Shown: positions 20,052-28,899 of the stretch, in pieces | Numbering within the stretch: the stretch's first letter is position 1 | How the letters are laid out: the number at the start of each line of letters is the position of its first letter | DNA from: Candidatus Fokinia solitaria | GTDB lineage: Bacteria; Pseudomonadota; Alphaproteobacteria; Rickettsiales; Midichloriaceae | Assembly (NCBI GenBank): GCA_943325105.2 | Contig: CALPOD020000001.1 | Span: 62,001 to 126,000, forward strand | Direction: 5' to 3' | Length of the DNA: 64,000 nt | Program-made: the position numbers and the translations under genes | The notes under the pieces: model-generated | What the model saw: the letters and a program-made list of their open reading frames with translations, nothing else | What the model was told of the DNA's origin: nothing | The model's database searches: none

Positions 20052-20713
20052 TTTAAGTTCAACATTACTAAATATATTTCTGCTGAGTCTGAATAGCTTG
20101 ACTTCGGTTTGTACCAATGTACTTTTGAAAACATAGTTTTAGAACGTTCATTTAAATCTTTTGACATACTGCCTTGTATGACTTTTATAACTGCATTACA
20201 ACCTTTAAAACAATTTATTTCAATAAAATCTAGAACTTGATCAGCAAGGGTAGAGATTTGGATATGGTCTGTTTGTTTATTTCCGCATGAGTTTGGTGCC
20301 ATATCACTAACAACTAATCTTATATTTCTATTATCAATTTCTAATTTTAGTCTCTCAATAGTTTTTTCATCTGTAAAGTCTCCAGTTATAACAGTTGAAT
20401 TAGGTATGTCATCACATGATATTTCTTTCAAGTCTACACCTATAACCTTAGAGTCTTTTGTTAATTTTTTACTTAGAACCTGTAGCCAGCTTCCAGGAGC
20501 ACAACCAAGATCAATGGCAACAAAGCTATCTTTAGTAGATGATGGGATTATTTTAAATTTGTCGTTTATTTCTATTAACTTGAAAGCAGCCCTAGATCTG
20601 AATCCTTGGTCATTTGCAAGCATCACATACTGATCATTTATATGTCTATATAGCCATTTAGTAGATGAGACTTTTCTTCCCTTAGCAGTTTTTACATTAA
20701 CTTTTTTTTGCAT
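20048..20713 (-). CDS. rlmE: 23S rRNA (uridine-2'-O-)-methyltransferase RlmE (FtsJ)
   Basis: Methylates U2552 of 23S rRNA in the A loop. The SAM motif DLGCAPGSW is at 68-76; the catalytic K-D-K-E tetrad starts with K45 in RAAFKL and continues with the aspartate of SDMAPN and the lysine of VIKVIQG. Length 221 is typical. The stop codon overlaps the SDR start (ATGA), so rlmE, the SDR, the ialB-like gene and obgE form a tight minus-strand operon. Confidence 0.94.
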   Translation of the reverse strand: MQKKVNVKTAKGRKVSSTKWLYRHINDQYVMLANDQGFRSRAAFKLIEINDKFKIIPSSTKDSFVAIDLGCAPGSWLQVLSKKLTKDSKVIGVDLKEISCDDIPNSTVITGDFTDEKTIERLKLEIDNRNIRLVVSDMAPNSCGNKQTDHIQISTLADQVLDFIEINCFKGCNAVIKVIQGSMSKDLNERSKTMFSKVHWYKPKSSYSDSAEIYLVMLNLK

Positions 20714-20839
20714 TGTATATATTTAACATTTTTATTAGATTTATCATATAATTTTGCAAATCTTATCTATTTATACTAATCAAGAAAAATACTGGAAATA
20801 AAATTTACCTTGCAGAAAAATTAAAATTGAATCAAAGCC

Positions 20840-21640
20840 GTGTTAAGTGCTCAAAATAAAATCTTAAAAAAAATATTTAGTATTCTAAAATTATATATTG
20901 TAATTTCATTTGTTTTAGGAGGTGTCATTCTTATAAACTCAGAAAAATATAAGATTAGTAACACAATATATGGCATTGGATATCAAATATATGGAAATAC
21001 GACATTATTTCTTAAAGATTTGTATGAAAATACTTTAAAAGTACAATTTAATGATCAAAACAATCTCAATGACATAAAACTTATAAAAGAAAATGCTTAT
21101 TTAGAGCAAAAATATCAAGGACTAGTATACGAGAACAAATTATTAAAAAAACAATTAAAATTAATTGAAAATACTAAGTATAAATATATATCTGCTTGGG
21201 TTACACAAACAACACATCCTAAAGGTGAAAACGCAGTAGCAATATCTGTTGGAACAAAAGATTTTGTTAAAGTTGGTAATGTAGTAATAAACGAATATGG
21301 GATTCTTGGAAGAATTTCACGAACAACAGAAAAGTTTTCTATAGTATCATTATTAGGTAATTCAAACGTGAAGATTGCAGGGATAATCTTGCCATCATAC
21401 CAAAATTGTATAGTTGGTATAAATGCAAGTCAAGATACAGGGGATTTAAGTCTTTCAATAGGATATCTCAGTGATGTTAATGGTATCAATGAGGGGGATA
21501 TAGTAATCTCTTCAGGAAAAGATGGTATAACTCCTTTTGGTTTAAAAATCGGTACCATTATTAAATCAGAGTCAAATTTTTTCGTTTCAACAAAAAAACA
21601 AATTTTTGATTCACTTATAGTACAGGTTGTTATTGATTAA
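20840..21640 (+). CDS. mreC: Cell shape-determining protein MreC
   Basis: Bitopic membrane protein of the elongasome that organises peptidoglycan synthesis. An N-terminal helix (about 15-32) precedes a coiled coil (about 85-115) and the beta-rich MreC domain, with VGNVVINEYGILGRI and GDIVISSGKDGITPFGLKIG. The start is GTG at 20840. mreB and mreD are not adjacent, although they usually flank mreC. Its TAA overlaps the convergent stop of the cation efflux gene by 4 bases. Confidence 0.88.
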   Translation: MLSAQNKILKKIFSILKLYIVISFVLGGVILINSEKYKISNTIYGIGYQIYGNTTLFLKDLYENTLKVQFNDQNNLNDIKLIKENAYLEQKYQGLVYENKLLKKQLKLIENTKYKYISAWVTQTTHPKGENAVAISVGTKDFVKVGNVVINEYGILGRISRTTEKFSIVSLLGNSNVKIAGIILPSYQNCIVGINASQDTGDLSLSIGYLSDVNGINEGDIVISSGKDGITPFGLKIGTIIKSESNFFVSTKKQIFDSLIVQVVID

Positions 21641-22557
21641 TCTCTGTCAGCGTGATGATGATCATAATGACGATTTATATGATATTCAGGATAATATCTC
21701 TCAACAGCTATTGTTGAATGCTGAATTTTTTTATTCTGATTAAGGATTGTTTTTGCCTCTAATGTTGCATTAAATGGGTCGCAATCACTTTGCAAGATTA
21801 AATGTAGCGTTGTGATTGTATAGTGATCGTTCAGAAGCCATATGTGAATATGTTGTACATCCACAACTCCCTTTATTGTCATTAATGAATTTTTGATATC
21901 TTGTTCCTTTAGATCATCTGGTGCTCCCTCCATTAGAATATGTATTGAACGACTGATTAGTCTTATTGCAGAATTTAAAATCAAACAACCAATTAAAATT
22001 GATAAAATTGGATCCACAATGTACCAACCTGTATACTTAATTATAATAGCTCCTATAACAGCAGATATAAAACCTAGTAAATCACCTATAACATGAAGTA
22101 TAGCACCCTGCATGTTTAGATTTTTTTCTTCAGACATTTGCAAAATCCAAAGAGTTATACCATTGATAATCATACCAAGGGTAGAAATAATTAACATAAT
22201 ATTTGCTTCTACTACAGGAGGGTCAAACATCCTCACTATTGCTGTAATTGTTATGACGATTGATATTACAACCAGCGTTGTACCATTGATAAAAGAGGCA
22301 ATAATCTGCATTCTACTATAACCAAAAGATCTTTTATTATCTGCTGGCTTACTCTCAAATTTGTAAGCAACTAAAGATAGTAAGATCGCAAGAAAGTCGC
22401 TGAACATATGTCCTGCATCAGCCAAGATAGTTAATGAGTTAGCAAGTATACCTCCAAAAGCTTCAGCAACTAAAAATATGCCTATTAAATATACCGATAT
22501 TGTTAATGTCTCGCCGTTATTTAGTTTCTTATTATTAAATGTCTTTATAATACTCAT
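21637..22557 (-). CDS. Cation diffusion facilitator (zinc efflux, CzcD/ZitB type)
   Basis: Inner-membrane metal/proton antiporter. Six membrane helices precede a cytosolic domain. The transport site shows D47 with H50 and D54 in ADAGHMFSD and the second H-x3-D pair in HVIGDLLG. The C-terminal part has the usual VVDVQHIHIW strand. The tail ends in a histidine-rich HYDHHHADRD, which fits zinc or a similar metal. No regulator is adjacent. Confidence 0.9.
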   Translation of the reverse strand: MSIIKTFNNKKLNNGETLTISVYLIGIFLVAEAFGGILANSLTILADAGHMFSDFLAILLSLVAYKFESKPADNKRSFGYSRMQIIASFINGTTLVVISIVITITAIVRMFDPPVVEANIMLIISTLGMIINGITLWILQMSEEKNLNMQGAILHVIGDLLGFISAVIGAIIIKYTGWYIVDPILSILIGCLILNSAIRLISRSIHILMEGAPDDLKEQDIKNSLMTIKGVVDVQHIHIWLLNDHYTITTLHLILQSDCDPFNATLEAKTILNQNKKIQHSTIAVERYYPEYHINRHYDHHHADRD

Positions 22558-22758
22558 GATTTTTTGATATGAGTTAAATTTACAAAAAGATTATAATGCA
22601 ATAATCTTTTAGATCAAATTTTTTATAATGTACAAATATTTATCATCTTATTTTACAATTAAGTATATTATAGGTTGTATTTTAGCAACTTATGATATAG
22701 TCTATTATATAGGGAGATAAACCAAACAAATTAATAATAAAGTAAGTTTCTATTTTTC

Positions 22759-22785
22759 TTGTAATGTTTTTTTTATTGTTATAAA
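22759..22785 (+). promoter_or_regulatory. Weak candidate promoter of fumC
   Basis: TTGTAA (22759-22764) and TATAAA (22780-22785) are 15 bases apart, and fumC starts 42 bases on. The 269-base gap 22558-22826 otherwise shows only AT-rich sequence, with no convincing hairpin or small gene. Confidence 0.25.
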
Positions 22786-22826
22786 ATTTTATTTGATAAG
22801 TTTAATTAAATACAAAAATAAAAACA

Positions 22827-24203
22827 ATGCGTAGAAAAGAAACTGATTCAATGGGGGAAATATTTGTGCCACAAGATAAGTATTGGGGGGCACAAACTCA
22901 AAGGTCTCTTGAAAACTTCCACATAGGAAATGAAAAGATGCCCTTTGAACTTATCAAGGCGTTAGTTTTAATAAAAAAGTCTGCAGCAGTTGTAAATAAT
23001 AAACTAGGTTTACTAGATTCTAAACTTGCAGCTGCAATATCAGAGTCAGCTGATGAAATAATTAATGGAAAGCTATCTGAGAATTTTCCATTATCAGTTT
23101 GGCAAACTGGGTCAGGAACTCAAACAAATATGAATGTTAATGAAGTCATCTCGAATAGATCTATAGAAATTCTTGGTGGTGTGATTGGATCAAAAAATCC
23201 AGTGCATCCAAATGATCATGTGAATATGGGGCAGTCATCAAATGACACATTTCCTACAGGGATGCACATCGCAACAATTGAATCTATCAATAAAAAATTA
23301 TTACCTAATTTAAACGAATTAAAAAAATCTTTTGAAAGTAAGCAAAAGGAGTTTGAAAATATTGTAAAAATAGGTCGGACTCATTTACAAGATGCGGTTC
23401 CAATGACTTTGGGGCAAGAGTTTTCAACCTATGTAGCTCAGACAAAGAGTAATATCCACAGGGTAACTGAATCACTTGTTAGAATTAGTCAAATACCACA
23501 AGGAGGCAGTGCTGTAGGCACAGGTTTAAATGTTCATCCTGATTTTGCTAGAATGATTGCAGAAGAGCTTAGTAAATATATTTCACATCAACTCATAGCA
23601 GCAGAAAATAAATTTGAAAGCATAGCTACACATGATGCAATAGTTGAAGTTAGTGGTGCACTTAACGTTTTAGCTGTCAGCATGATGAAAATCGCAAATG
23701 ATATAAGATTACTTGCATCAGGCCCTAGATGTGGCATAGGTGAGCTAAATTTACCTGAAAATGAACCAGGATCATCGATAATGCCAGGTAAGGTTAATCC
23801 AACACAGTGTGAGGCATTAACAATGGTTTGTGCTCAAGTTATGGGGAATCATACAGCAATAACAATAGCTGGATCGTACGGACATCTGCAGTTAAATGCG
23901 TTTAAACCTGTTATGATATACAATCTAATTCAATCAATAAACTTGCTCTCAGATGCAATCAATAGCTTTACTGTGCACTGCGTAAATGGAATTACAGCTA
24001 ACACACGTAGAATATCAAAACTTCTAAATGAATCATTGATGCTAGTAACAGCATTAAATAAACATATAGGTTATGATAATGCAGCTAAGTTGGCAAAGTA
24101 TGCACACCATAATGACATTACTCTTCGTGAAGCAGCAAAGGCAACAGGAATAATCTCATTAGATGATTTTGACAAATTAGTAGTGCCTGAGAAAATGATT
24201 TAA
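22827..24203 (+). CDS. fumC: Fumarate hydratase class II
   Basis: TCA-cycle enzyme interconverting fumarate and malate, oxygen-stable class. The family signature [13 protein letters not shown] is present in full, with [26 protein letters not shown] and [17 protein letters not shown]. The opening [24 protein letters not shown] is the normal N-terminus. At 458 residues it is full length and monocistronic, followed 140 bases later by dnaK. Confidence 0.96.
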   Translation: MRRKETDSMGEIFVPQDKYWGAQTQRSLENFHIGNEKMPFELIKALVLIKKSAAVVNNKLGLLDSKLAAAISESADEIINGKLSENFPLSVWQTGSGTQTNMNVNEVISNRSIEILGGVIGSKNPVHPNDHVNMGQSSNDTFPTGMHIATIESINKKLLPNLNELKKSFESKQKEFENIVKIGRTHLQDAVPMTLGQEFSTYVAQTKSNIHRVTESLVRISQIPQGGSAVGTGLNVHPDFARMIAEELSKYISHQLIAAENKFESIATHDAIVEVSGALNVLAVSMMKIANDIRLLASGPRCGIGELNLPENEPGSSIMPGKVNPTQCEALTMVCAQVMGNHTAITIAGSYGHLQLNAFKPVMIYNLIQSINLLSDAINSFTVHCVNGITANTRRISKLLNESLMLVTALNKHIGYDNAAKLAKYAHHNDITLREAAKATGIISLDDFDKLVVPEKMI

Positions 24204-24270
24204 ATTTTACAAATCATGGTATTTTTTATACATCAATTAAAAAAAATCCAATTTTATTTTTCATATAGAC

Positions 24271-24301
24271 CTTGTTTCAAAACAAATCCTTCATATATAT
24301 T
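24271..24301 (+). promoter_or_regulatory. Candidate promoter of dnaK
   Basis: TTGTTT (24272-24277) and TATATT (24296-24301), 18 bases apart, fit a sigma70 promoter. The same stretch reads CTTGTTT followed by CCTTCATATA (24288-24297), a partial match to the heat-shock sigma32 pattern with a short spacer. Which factor is used cannot be decided. Confidence 0.33.
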
Positions 24302-24343
24302 ATTTGTAAGAAAAAAATTATTTGAATTAATAAAAAAATAAAA

Positions 24344-26254
24344 ATGAGTAAAGTAATTGGAATAGATCTTGGTACAACAAATTCATGTGTATCAATAATG
24401 GATGGTGGTACACCACGCGTCATAGAAAATGCTGAAGGTGCAAGGACAACTCCTTCCGTCGTAGCATTTGCAGAAAATGGTGAGAGACTTGTCGGACAAC
24501 CCGCTAAAAGACAAGCTGTAACAAATCCAAACAATACAATCTTTGCAGTTAAGAGATTAATTGGACGTAGAGGTGATGATCCAAAGACAAAAGAATTAGC
24601 ATCAAAGGTTCCCTACAAAATAGTTTCAGCAGCAAATGGTGATGCATGGGTTGAGGCTAAAGGTGAAAAATATGCACCAAGTCAGATCAGCGCAATGATC
24701 CTACAGAAGATGAAAGAAACAGCTGAGAATTTCCTTGGACAGAAAGTCACGAAAGCTGTAATCACTGTCCCAGCATACTTTAATGATTCACAGAGACAAG
24801 CTACAAAAGATGCAGGTAAAATTGCAGGATTAGATGTACTGAGAATTATCAATGAGCCAACAGCGGCAGCACTAGCCTATGGACTTGATAAAAGTGGTAC
24901 AAAGACAATCGTTGTATATGATCTTGGTGGAGGTACTTTTGACGTTTCTATATTAGAAATAGGTGATGGTGTATTTGAAGTAAAATCAACAAATGGAGAT
25001 ACATTCCTTGGTGGTGAAGACTTCGATCTAAGAATATTACAATATCTAGTAGATGAGTTTAAAAACACAAGTGGTATAGACTTAATGAATGATAAATTAG
25101 CTCTACAAAGGCTTAAAGAAGCTGCAGAGAAAGCTAAGATAGAATTATCAAGTGCCATGGAAACTGACATCAATCTTCCATATATTACCGCAGATGCTTC
25201 TGGTCCGAAACACTTAAATCTTAAAATGACTAGAGCTAAACTAGAAAATCTTGTAGAAGATCTAATATCTAGAACCATGAAGCCTTGTGAGTTAGCTCTT
25301 AAAGATGCTGGGATTGCTATAAGTGAGATTCATGATGTAGTACTTGTGGGCGGTATGACTCGTATGCCTAAAGTTATTGAAAAGGTAAAAGCATTCTTTG
25401 GTAAAGAGCCTCACAAAGGAGTTAATCCAGATGAAGTCGTTGCTATTGGAGCTGCTATCCAAGGAGCTGTATTGAGTGGTGATGTGACAGATGTGGTGCT
25501 ATTAGATGTAAGTCCTTTATCAATAGGAATCGAAACATTGGGCGGAGTATTCACACCTCTGATAGAACGTAACACAACAATTCCTACAAAGAAGAGTCAA
25601 GTCTTCTCAACAGCTGATGATAACCAGGTCGCAGTGACAATTAAGGTATATCAAGGTGAAAGAAAAATGGCGGTAGACAATAAACTTCTAGGGCAATTTA
25701 ACTTGGAAGGTATACCTCCATCACCTCGCGGATTACCTCAAATTGAAGTAACTTTTGATGTTGATGCAAATGGTATCTTACACGTTTCTGCAAAGGATAA
25801 AGCTAGTGGTAAGGAACAGAGGATTACAATTCAATCATCTGGTGGTTTGAGTGATGCTGAGATTGAGAAGATGGTCAAAGACGCCGAAGCTAATGCTAGC
25901 GCTGATGAGCAGAAAAAAGGTCTAATAGAGTCTAAAAATAAGGCTGATAGTATTATCCATTCAACTGAAAAAAGCTTGAAAGAATATGCTGATAAGATCC
26001 CTGCAGATGAAAAAGCTGCTATAGAGCAATCGATAGTAGATCTTAAAACAGCGATGGAAAAAGATGATCTTGAAGCTATTAATCAAGGTGTTGAAAATGT
26101 AACTCAAGCATCAATGAAAATTGGACAACACATATATAGTAAAAGCACTGAAAACCCTACAGGTGATTTCGCAGAAGATGCAACATCAAAAACTCAGGAT
26201 GAGAAGGTTGTTGATGCGGAATTTGAAGAAGTGAAAGATGATGAAAAGAAATAA
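24344..26254 (+). CDS. dnaK: Molecular chaperone DnaK (Hsp70)
   Basis: ATP-dependent protein-folding chaperone. The ATPase domain opens with [17 protein letters not shown] and contains [13 protein letters not shown]; the substrate-binding domain begins after [18 protein letters not shown], and the C-terminal lid ends in the acidic EEVKDDEKK tail. Length 636 is standard. dnaJ is not adjacent but lies at 46-47 kb on the other strand. Two small secreted proteins follow. Confidence 0.98.
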   Translation: MSKVIGIDLGTTNSCVSIMDGGTPRVIENAEGARTTPSVVAFAENGERLVGQPAKRQAVTNPNNTIFAVKRLIGRRGDDPKTKELASKVPYKIVSAANGDAWVEAKGEKYAPSQISAMILQKMKETAENFLGQKVTKAVITVPAYFNDSQRQATKDAGKIAGLDVLRIINEPTAAALAYGLDKSGTKTIVVYDLGGGTFDVSILEIGDGVFEVKSTNGDTFLGGEDFDLRILQYLVDEFKNTSGIDLMNDKLALQRLKEAAEKAKIELSSAMETDINLPYITADASGPKHLNLKMTRAKLENLVEDLISRTMKPCELALKDAGIAISEIHDVVLVGGMTRMPKVIEKVKAFFGKEPHKGVNPDEVVAIGAAIQGAVLSGDVTDVVLLDVSPLSIGIETLGGVFTPLIERNTTIPTKKSQVFSTADDNQVAVTIKVYQGERKMAVDNKLLGQFNLEGIPPSPRGLPQIEVTFDVDANGILHVSAKDKASGKEQRITIQSSGGLSDAEIEKMVKDAEANASADEQKKGLIESKNKADSIIHSTEKSLKEYADKIPADEKAAIEQSIVDLKTAMEKDDLEAINQGVENVTQASMKIGQHIYSKSTENPTGDFAEDATSKTQDEKVVDAEFEEVKDDEKK

Positions 26255-26309
26255 AAAATTAATTTATCCAAATTGATAATTTTGTTTTACAAAAAGTTTG
26301 TTGTCATGT

Positions 26310-26401
26310 ACGATATTTATCGTTCATCACTAAATGTGGAAACAAAAATTTAATATGAAGGTTTATAAGCTTGCAGACATTCAGTTTTTGATACCTGCAA
26401 G
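26310..26401 (+). other. Two inverted repeats between dnaK and the first small secreted protein
   Basis: A 6-bp stem with a 2-base loop, ACGATA/TATCGT (26310-26323), and a 7-bp stem CTTGCAG/CTGCAAG with an 18-base loop (26370-26401) lie in the 190-base gap. Neither is followed by a good T-run, so they are more likely leader-RNA structures or operators than terminators. Confidence 0.4.
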
Positions 26402-26444
26402 TGAAACTTTCAGAATAAACAAACTAAACATTAATTAAAATTAA

Positions 26445-26654
26445 ATGAAAAAAATCAATATTTTAAGTATAGCTGTAGCAGCTGCTACTTTATTCTCAGC
26501 TTCAAGTGTTTTTGCTGCACATGAGCAAGAGAAAGCAAATGAACTACAAAAAGCTACTACTACATTTGAAAAACATGCTGTTGCAAGTGGTAAACTAACA
26601 GAAGATAATGGTAAGTGTTGGGGTGAAATGAAACAATCTTTAGGGGTAAAATAA
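26445..26654 (+). CDS. Small exported protein, 69 residues (twin signal peptide, copy 1)
   Basis: A clear signal peptide (KKINILSIAVAAATLFSASS, cleaved after VFA at about 24) leads a mature peptide of only 45 residues with one cysteine, rich in Lys, Glu, Ala and Thr and probably helical. I know no family for it. The first 75 bases match those of the gene at 26967 with only a handful of differences, although the mature parts are unrelated. A strong hairpin follows 4 bases after the stop. The conserved leader and terminator support a real, expressed gene. Confidence 0.7.
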   Translation: MKKINILSIAVAAATLFSASSVFAAHEQEKANELQKATTTFEKHAVASGKLTEDNGKCWGEMKQSLGVK

Positions 26655-26658
26655 ATCA

Positions 26659-26703
26659 TTTAGACTTTCTCTGCAGATTATATTGCAGAGGAATTTATCT
26701 AAA
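26659..26703 (+). terminator. Strong hairpin after the first small secreted protein
   Basis: TTTCTCTGCA (26666-26675) pairs with TGCAGAGGAA (26684-26693), 10 bp with one G-U pair and an 8-base loop; an outer helix TTTAGA/TCTAAA (26659-26664, 26698-26703) extends it. No T-run follows directly, so it may protect the mRNA end or work with a factor rather than be a simple intrinsic terminator. Confidence 0.55.
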
Positions 26704-26812
26704 CACAGCGTTGCAAAAAAAAATGTGTTGCAAAATAGCACATCTCAAATGATTCTTACAAAGAAAATTAACTTAATTTTTGCAATAATTTTTTAGTGAT
26801 GTAAAGTTGTGA

Positions 26813-26931
26813 TCGTTAGAAGCTCGCCGAGCTAAGACGAATGTAATTTTAGTACGAAAAACAAATAGCAACCATAATTCACCTTTAAATTATTTAAAGG
26901 GAAACTACAGGAAGATATTATTTCGAAATAA
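26813..26931 (+). other. Structured leader or small RNA region upstream of the second small secreted protein
   Basis: Three inverted repeats follow one another: AGCTC-GCC-GAGCT (26821-26833) with outer TCGT/ACGA pairs (26813-26816, 26837-26840); CCTTTAAA-TTA-TTTAAAGG (26882-26900); and the 14-base palindrome TTATTTCGAAATAA (26918-26931). The 312-base gap 26655-26966 holds no gene that I can support. The density of foldable elements suggests a regulated 5' leader or an unannotated RNA. Confidence 0.4.
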
Positions 26932-26966
26932 AATTATTAAACAATTAATTTTTAATTTTTAGATAC

Positions 26967-27155
26967 ATGAAAAAAATCAATATTTTAAGTTTAGCTGTAG
27001 CAGCTGCAACTTTATTCTCAGCTTCAAGCGTTTTTGCAGCTGAAACAGCTAAACCTGAAGCTAAAGCAGCTGAAGCAACTGTTCATGCAACTCCTGCTGA
27101 AGAAGCTAAAACTGAAGAAGTTAAAGCTGAAGAAGCTAAAAAAGAAGTGAAATAA
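26967..27155 (+). CDS. Small exported Ala/Glu/Lys-rich protein, 62 residues (twin signal peptide, copy 2)
   Basis: The first 24 residues are a signal peptide identical to the neighbour at 26445 except Leu for Ile at position 9. The mature 38 residues are low-complexity, made almost wholly of Ala, Glu, Lys, Thr and Pro (AEEAKTEEVKAEEAKKEVK), charged and likely helical or disordered. No family is recognised. Its stop codon lies within a good intrinsic terminator. The near-identical signal DNA points to a recent duplication or gene conversion joined to a different mature part. Confidence 0.7.
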   Translation: MKKINILSLAVAAATLFSASSVFAAETAKPEAKAAEATVHATPAEEAKTEEVKAEEAKKEVK

Positions 27156-27168
27156 CTTCTAGTTTTTT
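27143..27168 (+). terminator. Intrinsic terminator overlapping the end of the 62-residue gene
   Basis: AGAAGT (27143-27148) pairs with ACTTCT (27155-27160) over a 6-base loop, followed by TTTTTT (27163-27168) and preceded by an A-run that can extend the stem. The stop codon TAA (27153-27155) sits in the loop and the right arm. Confidence 0.65.
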
Positions 27169-27171
27169 CTT

Positions 27172-27330
27172 ATGGAGTTTCGAGTTAGCAAACAAAAAGT
27201 AACTCGCAGCTCTTCTTCAGAATCTTTGAAGAAAAATCTTACACGTAGAAAGAAGAAAAAGTCTCAATCTTTAGATACAAAAAAAATCATAGATCTCAAA
27301 GCCAAAAAGCCTCAAGAAAACATCTCCTGA
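27172..27330 (+). CDS. Possible 52-residue highly basic protein
   Basis: An uninterrupted frame from ATG at 27172 encodes a 52-residue peptide with a lysine/arginine cluster (LTRRKKKKSQSL) and a basic tail, looking like a nucleic-acid-binding or ribosome-associated peptide. Against it: it starts 4 bases after an intrinsic terminator, has no clear ribosome binding site or promoter, and a frame of this size can occur by chance. The rest of the gap 27156-27496 holds only the carD promoter. Confidence 0.35.
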   Translation: MEFRVSKQKVTRSSSSESLKKNLTRRKKKKSQSLDTKKIIDLKAKKPQENIS

Positions 27331-27351
27331 AACCACAGCACACAAAAATTC

Positions 27352-27380
27352 TTTACTACATATTATCTTTATGTTATAAT
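27352..27380 (+). promoter_or_regulatory. Promoter of carD
   Basis: TTTACT (27352-27357), a 17-base spacer and a perfect TATAAT (27375-27380) make one of the best sigma70 promoters in the window. Transcription would begin near 27387, giving carD a leader of about 110 bases. Confidence 0.6.
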
Positions 27381-27496
27381 GTTCATCACCTTCTATTCTT
27401 GTCTATATTGCTGGAATCAATTTAGAAAGAAAGTCAACACAGCCTAAAAACGTGTGACAAATAGGTATAAAAACATAATATAAGTAGGTTAATAAT

Positions 27497-28000
27497 ATGA
27501 CAGCATCTCAACTAAATCCTAAAGTTAGTACCTTCAAAATTGGTGACATGGTTGTCTATCCAACTCATGGTGTAGGACTAATCGAAGCAGAAGAGGAAGA
27601 AGAAATTGCCGGTAGTAAAATGAGCTTCTTCGTAGTTTCAACAGTTAAAAATAAAGTTACAATTAGAGTACCTAAAACTCGTGCTTCAAAGGCAGGGTTA
27701 CGACATTTAAGTTCTACAATTGAGTTAGAGGAAGCAATTGAAATTCTAAAACAAAAATCTAAAATTAAAAAAGGTAATTGGCCTTCAATAGCACAGGACT
27801 ACAACAGTAAAATTAATTCTGGGAAACCAACTCTTATAGCTGCTGTTGCAAGAGATTGTCATGAAGGTACTTCATATAGTGAGAAAATGCTGTACAGAGA
27901 AGCAGTAGGTAGGTTGGCAATAGAGTATGCTCTTGCTATGGGAATCGATGAACAATCTGCAGAAAAAAGAATTATTAGCATACTTAATTATAGAATTTGA
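27497..28000 (+). CDS. carD: CarD family transcriptional regulator
   Basis: Binds the RNA polymerase beta subunit and stabilises open promoter complexes. The N-terminal Tudor-like RNAP-interaction domain shows FKIGDMVVYPTHGVGLIEA (14-32) and the strand IRVPKTRASKAGLRHLSS; the C-terminal half is helical with YREAVGRLAIEYALAMG. The 167-residue length is typical of alphaproteobacterial CarD. It has a strong promoter and lies 18 bases before an EamA transporter gene. Confidence 0.95.
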   Translation: MTASQLNPKVSTFKIGDMVVYPTHGVGLIEAEEEEEIAGSKMSFFVVSTVKNKVTIRVPKTRASKAGLRHLSSTIELEEAIEILKQKSKIKKGNWPSIAQDYNSKINSGKPTLIAAVARDCHEGTSYSEKMLYREAVGRLAIEYALAMGIDEQSAEKRIISILNYRI

Positions 28001-28018
28001 TTTATTTGAAATTGAGTT

Positions 28019-28894
28019 ATGAAACACAGCATTACAGCTGTTGCCTGGTTTGTATTGAGTCTTTCTGTCAGTGTATGCAACGATGCTTTGACAAAGGTTC
28101 TCAACGAATCAACTAGTGCTTCTACTATTGCTTTTTGGCGATTTGTTTTCAGTTTCATTCTTTTAATACCAATAGTCATAAAATTTGGTCTAAATTCAAT
28201 ACAGACATCTAAAATACACATTCATATGCTAAGAGGTTTTATTCTCTCAGCTGCGATGTCTTTATGGTGCTATGGCATAAAATTCGTGCCAATAGCAACA
28301 GTGACTCTCATGAGTCTCACAGTTCCAATGTTTACTATATTAATGGCTGCAATATTCCTTCGTGAAAAGATTTCATTTGAAATACTAATAGCCACATTCA
28401 TTGGCTTTACTGGTAGTATAATGACTCTCTCATCACAAAACATAACATTTTCTTTAACAGCAGGTATTTTTATAATTGCCAGTATACTTTTTGCAACATT
28501 GGACATTCTCAATAAGATGCTTTTAAACAGCAAGGAAAAGATATTGCCAATGATCTTTTACTCAAATCTTTTCAGTGCAATATTCATAATATTTATTCCT
28601 AATACTTTAAAAGAAGCTTTTAACGTTAACTTTTATGAGCTTTCCTTACTATGTGTTCTTGGAATGGGTGCAAATCTAATTCTTTTTTGTATTATAAAAG
28701 CTTTTTCAAAGGCACCAGCATCATTTTTAGCTCCTATCAAGTACTTAGAATTGTTAATGTCAATTACAATAGGCTTCTTATTCTTTAAAGAGATAATATC
28801 AGTTAATATCTTAATTGGTGGAGCGTTGATAGTTTTATCATCAATTATAATAAACCATAAGATTCAAGGTAAAACAACTGTAGAAAAGGTTTAA
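28019..28894 (+). CDS. DMT superfamily transporter (EamA domains)
   Basis: About ten hydrophobic helices in two EamA repeats (roughly 1-135 and 145-285), 291 residues. The second repeat ends with SFLAPIKYLELLMSITIGFLFF, the usual EamA block. In Rickettsiales, relatives include the S-adenosylmethionine importer and several uncharacterised metabolite carriers; the substrate cannot be read from the sequence. It is 5 bases upstream of ftsI and probably cotranscribed with carD and ftsI. Confidence 0.85.
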   Translation: MKHSITAVAWFVLSLSVSVCNDALTKVLNESTSASTIAFWRFVFSFILLIPIVIKFGLNSIQTSKIHIHMLRGFILSAAMSLWCYGIKFVPIATVTLMSLTVPMFTILMAAIFLREKISFEILIATFIGFTGSIMTLSSQNITFSLTAGIFIIASILFATLDILNKMLLNSKEKILPMIFYSNLFSAIFIIFIPNTLKEAFNVNFYELSLLCVLGMGANLILFCIIKAFSKAPASFLAPIKYLELLMSITIGFLFFKEIISVNILIGGALIVLSSIIINHKIQGKTTVEKV

Positions 28895-28899
28895 TACTA

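Noticed and set aside
22558-22826. A small RNA or gene in the gap before fumC
   Set aside because: Only AT-rich sequence with weak, short inverted repeats; nothing supportable beyond a weak promoter.
24271-24297. A heat-shock sigma32 promoter for dnaK
   Set aside because: CTTG and CCTTCATATA are present but the spacer is too short, and a sigma70-like pair fits the same bases equally well; listed only as a general promoter.
26882-26900. CCTTTAAA/TTTAAAGG as an insertion-sequence end
   Set aside because: No transposase frame or second matching end lies nearby; it is treated as a local RNA or DNA hairpin.
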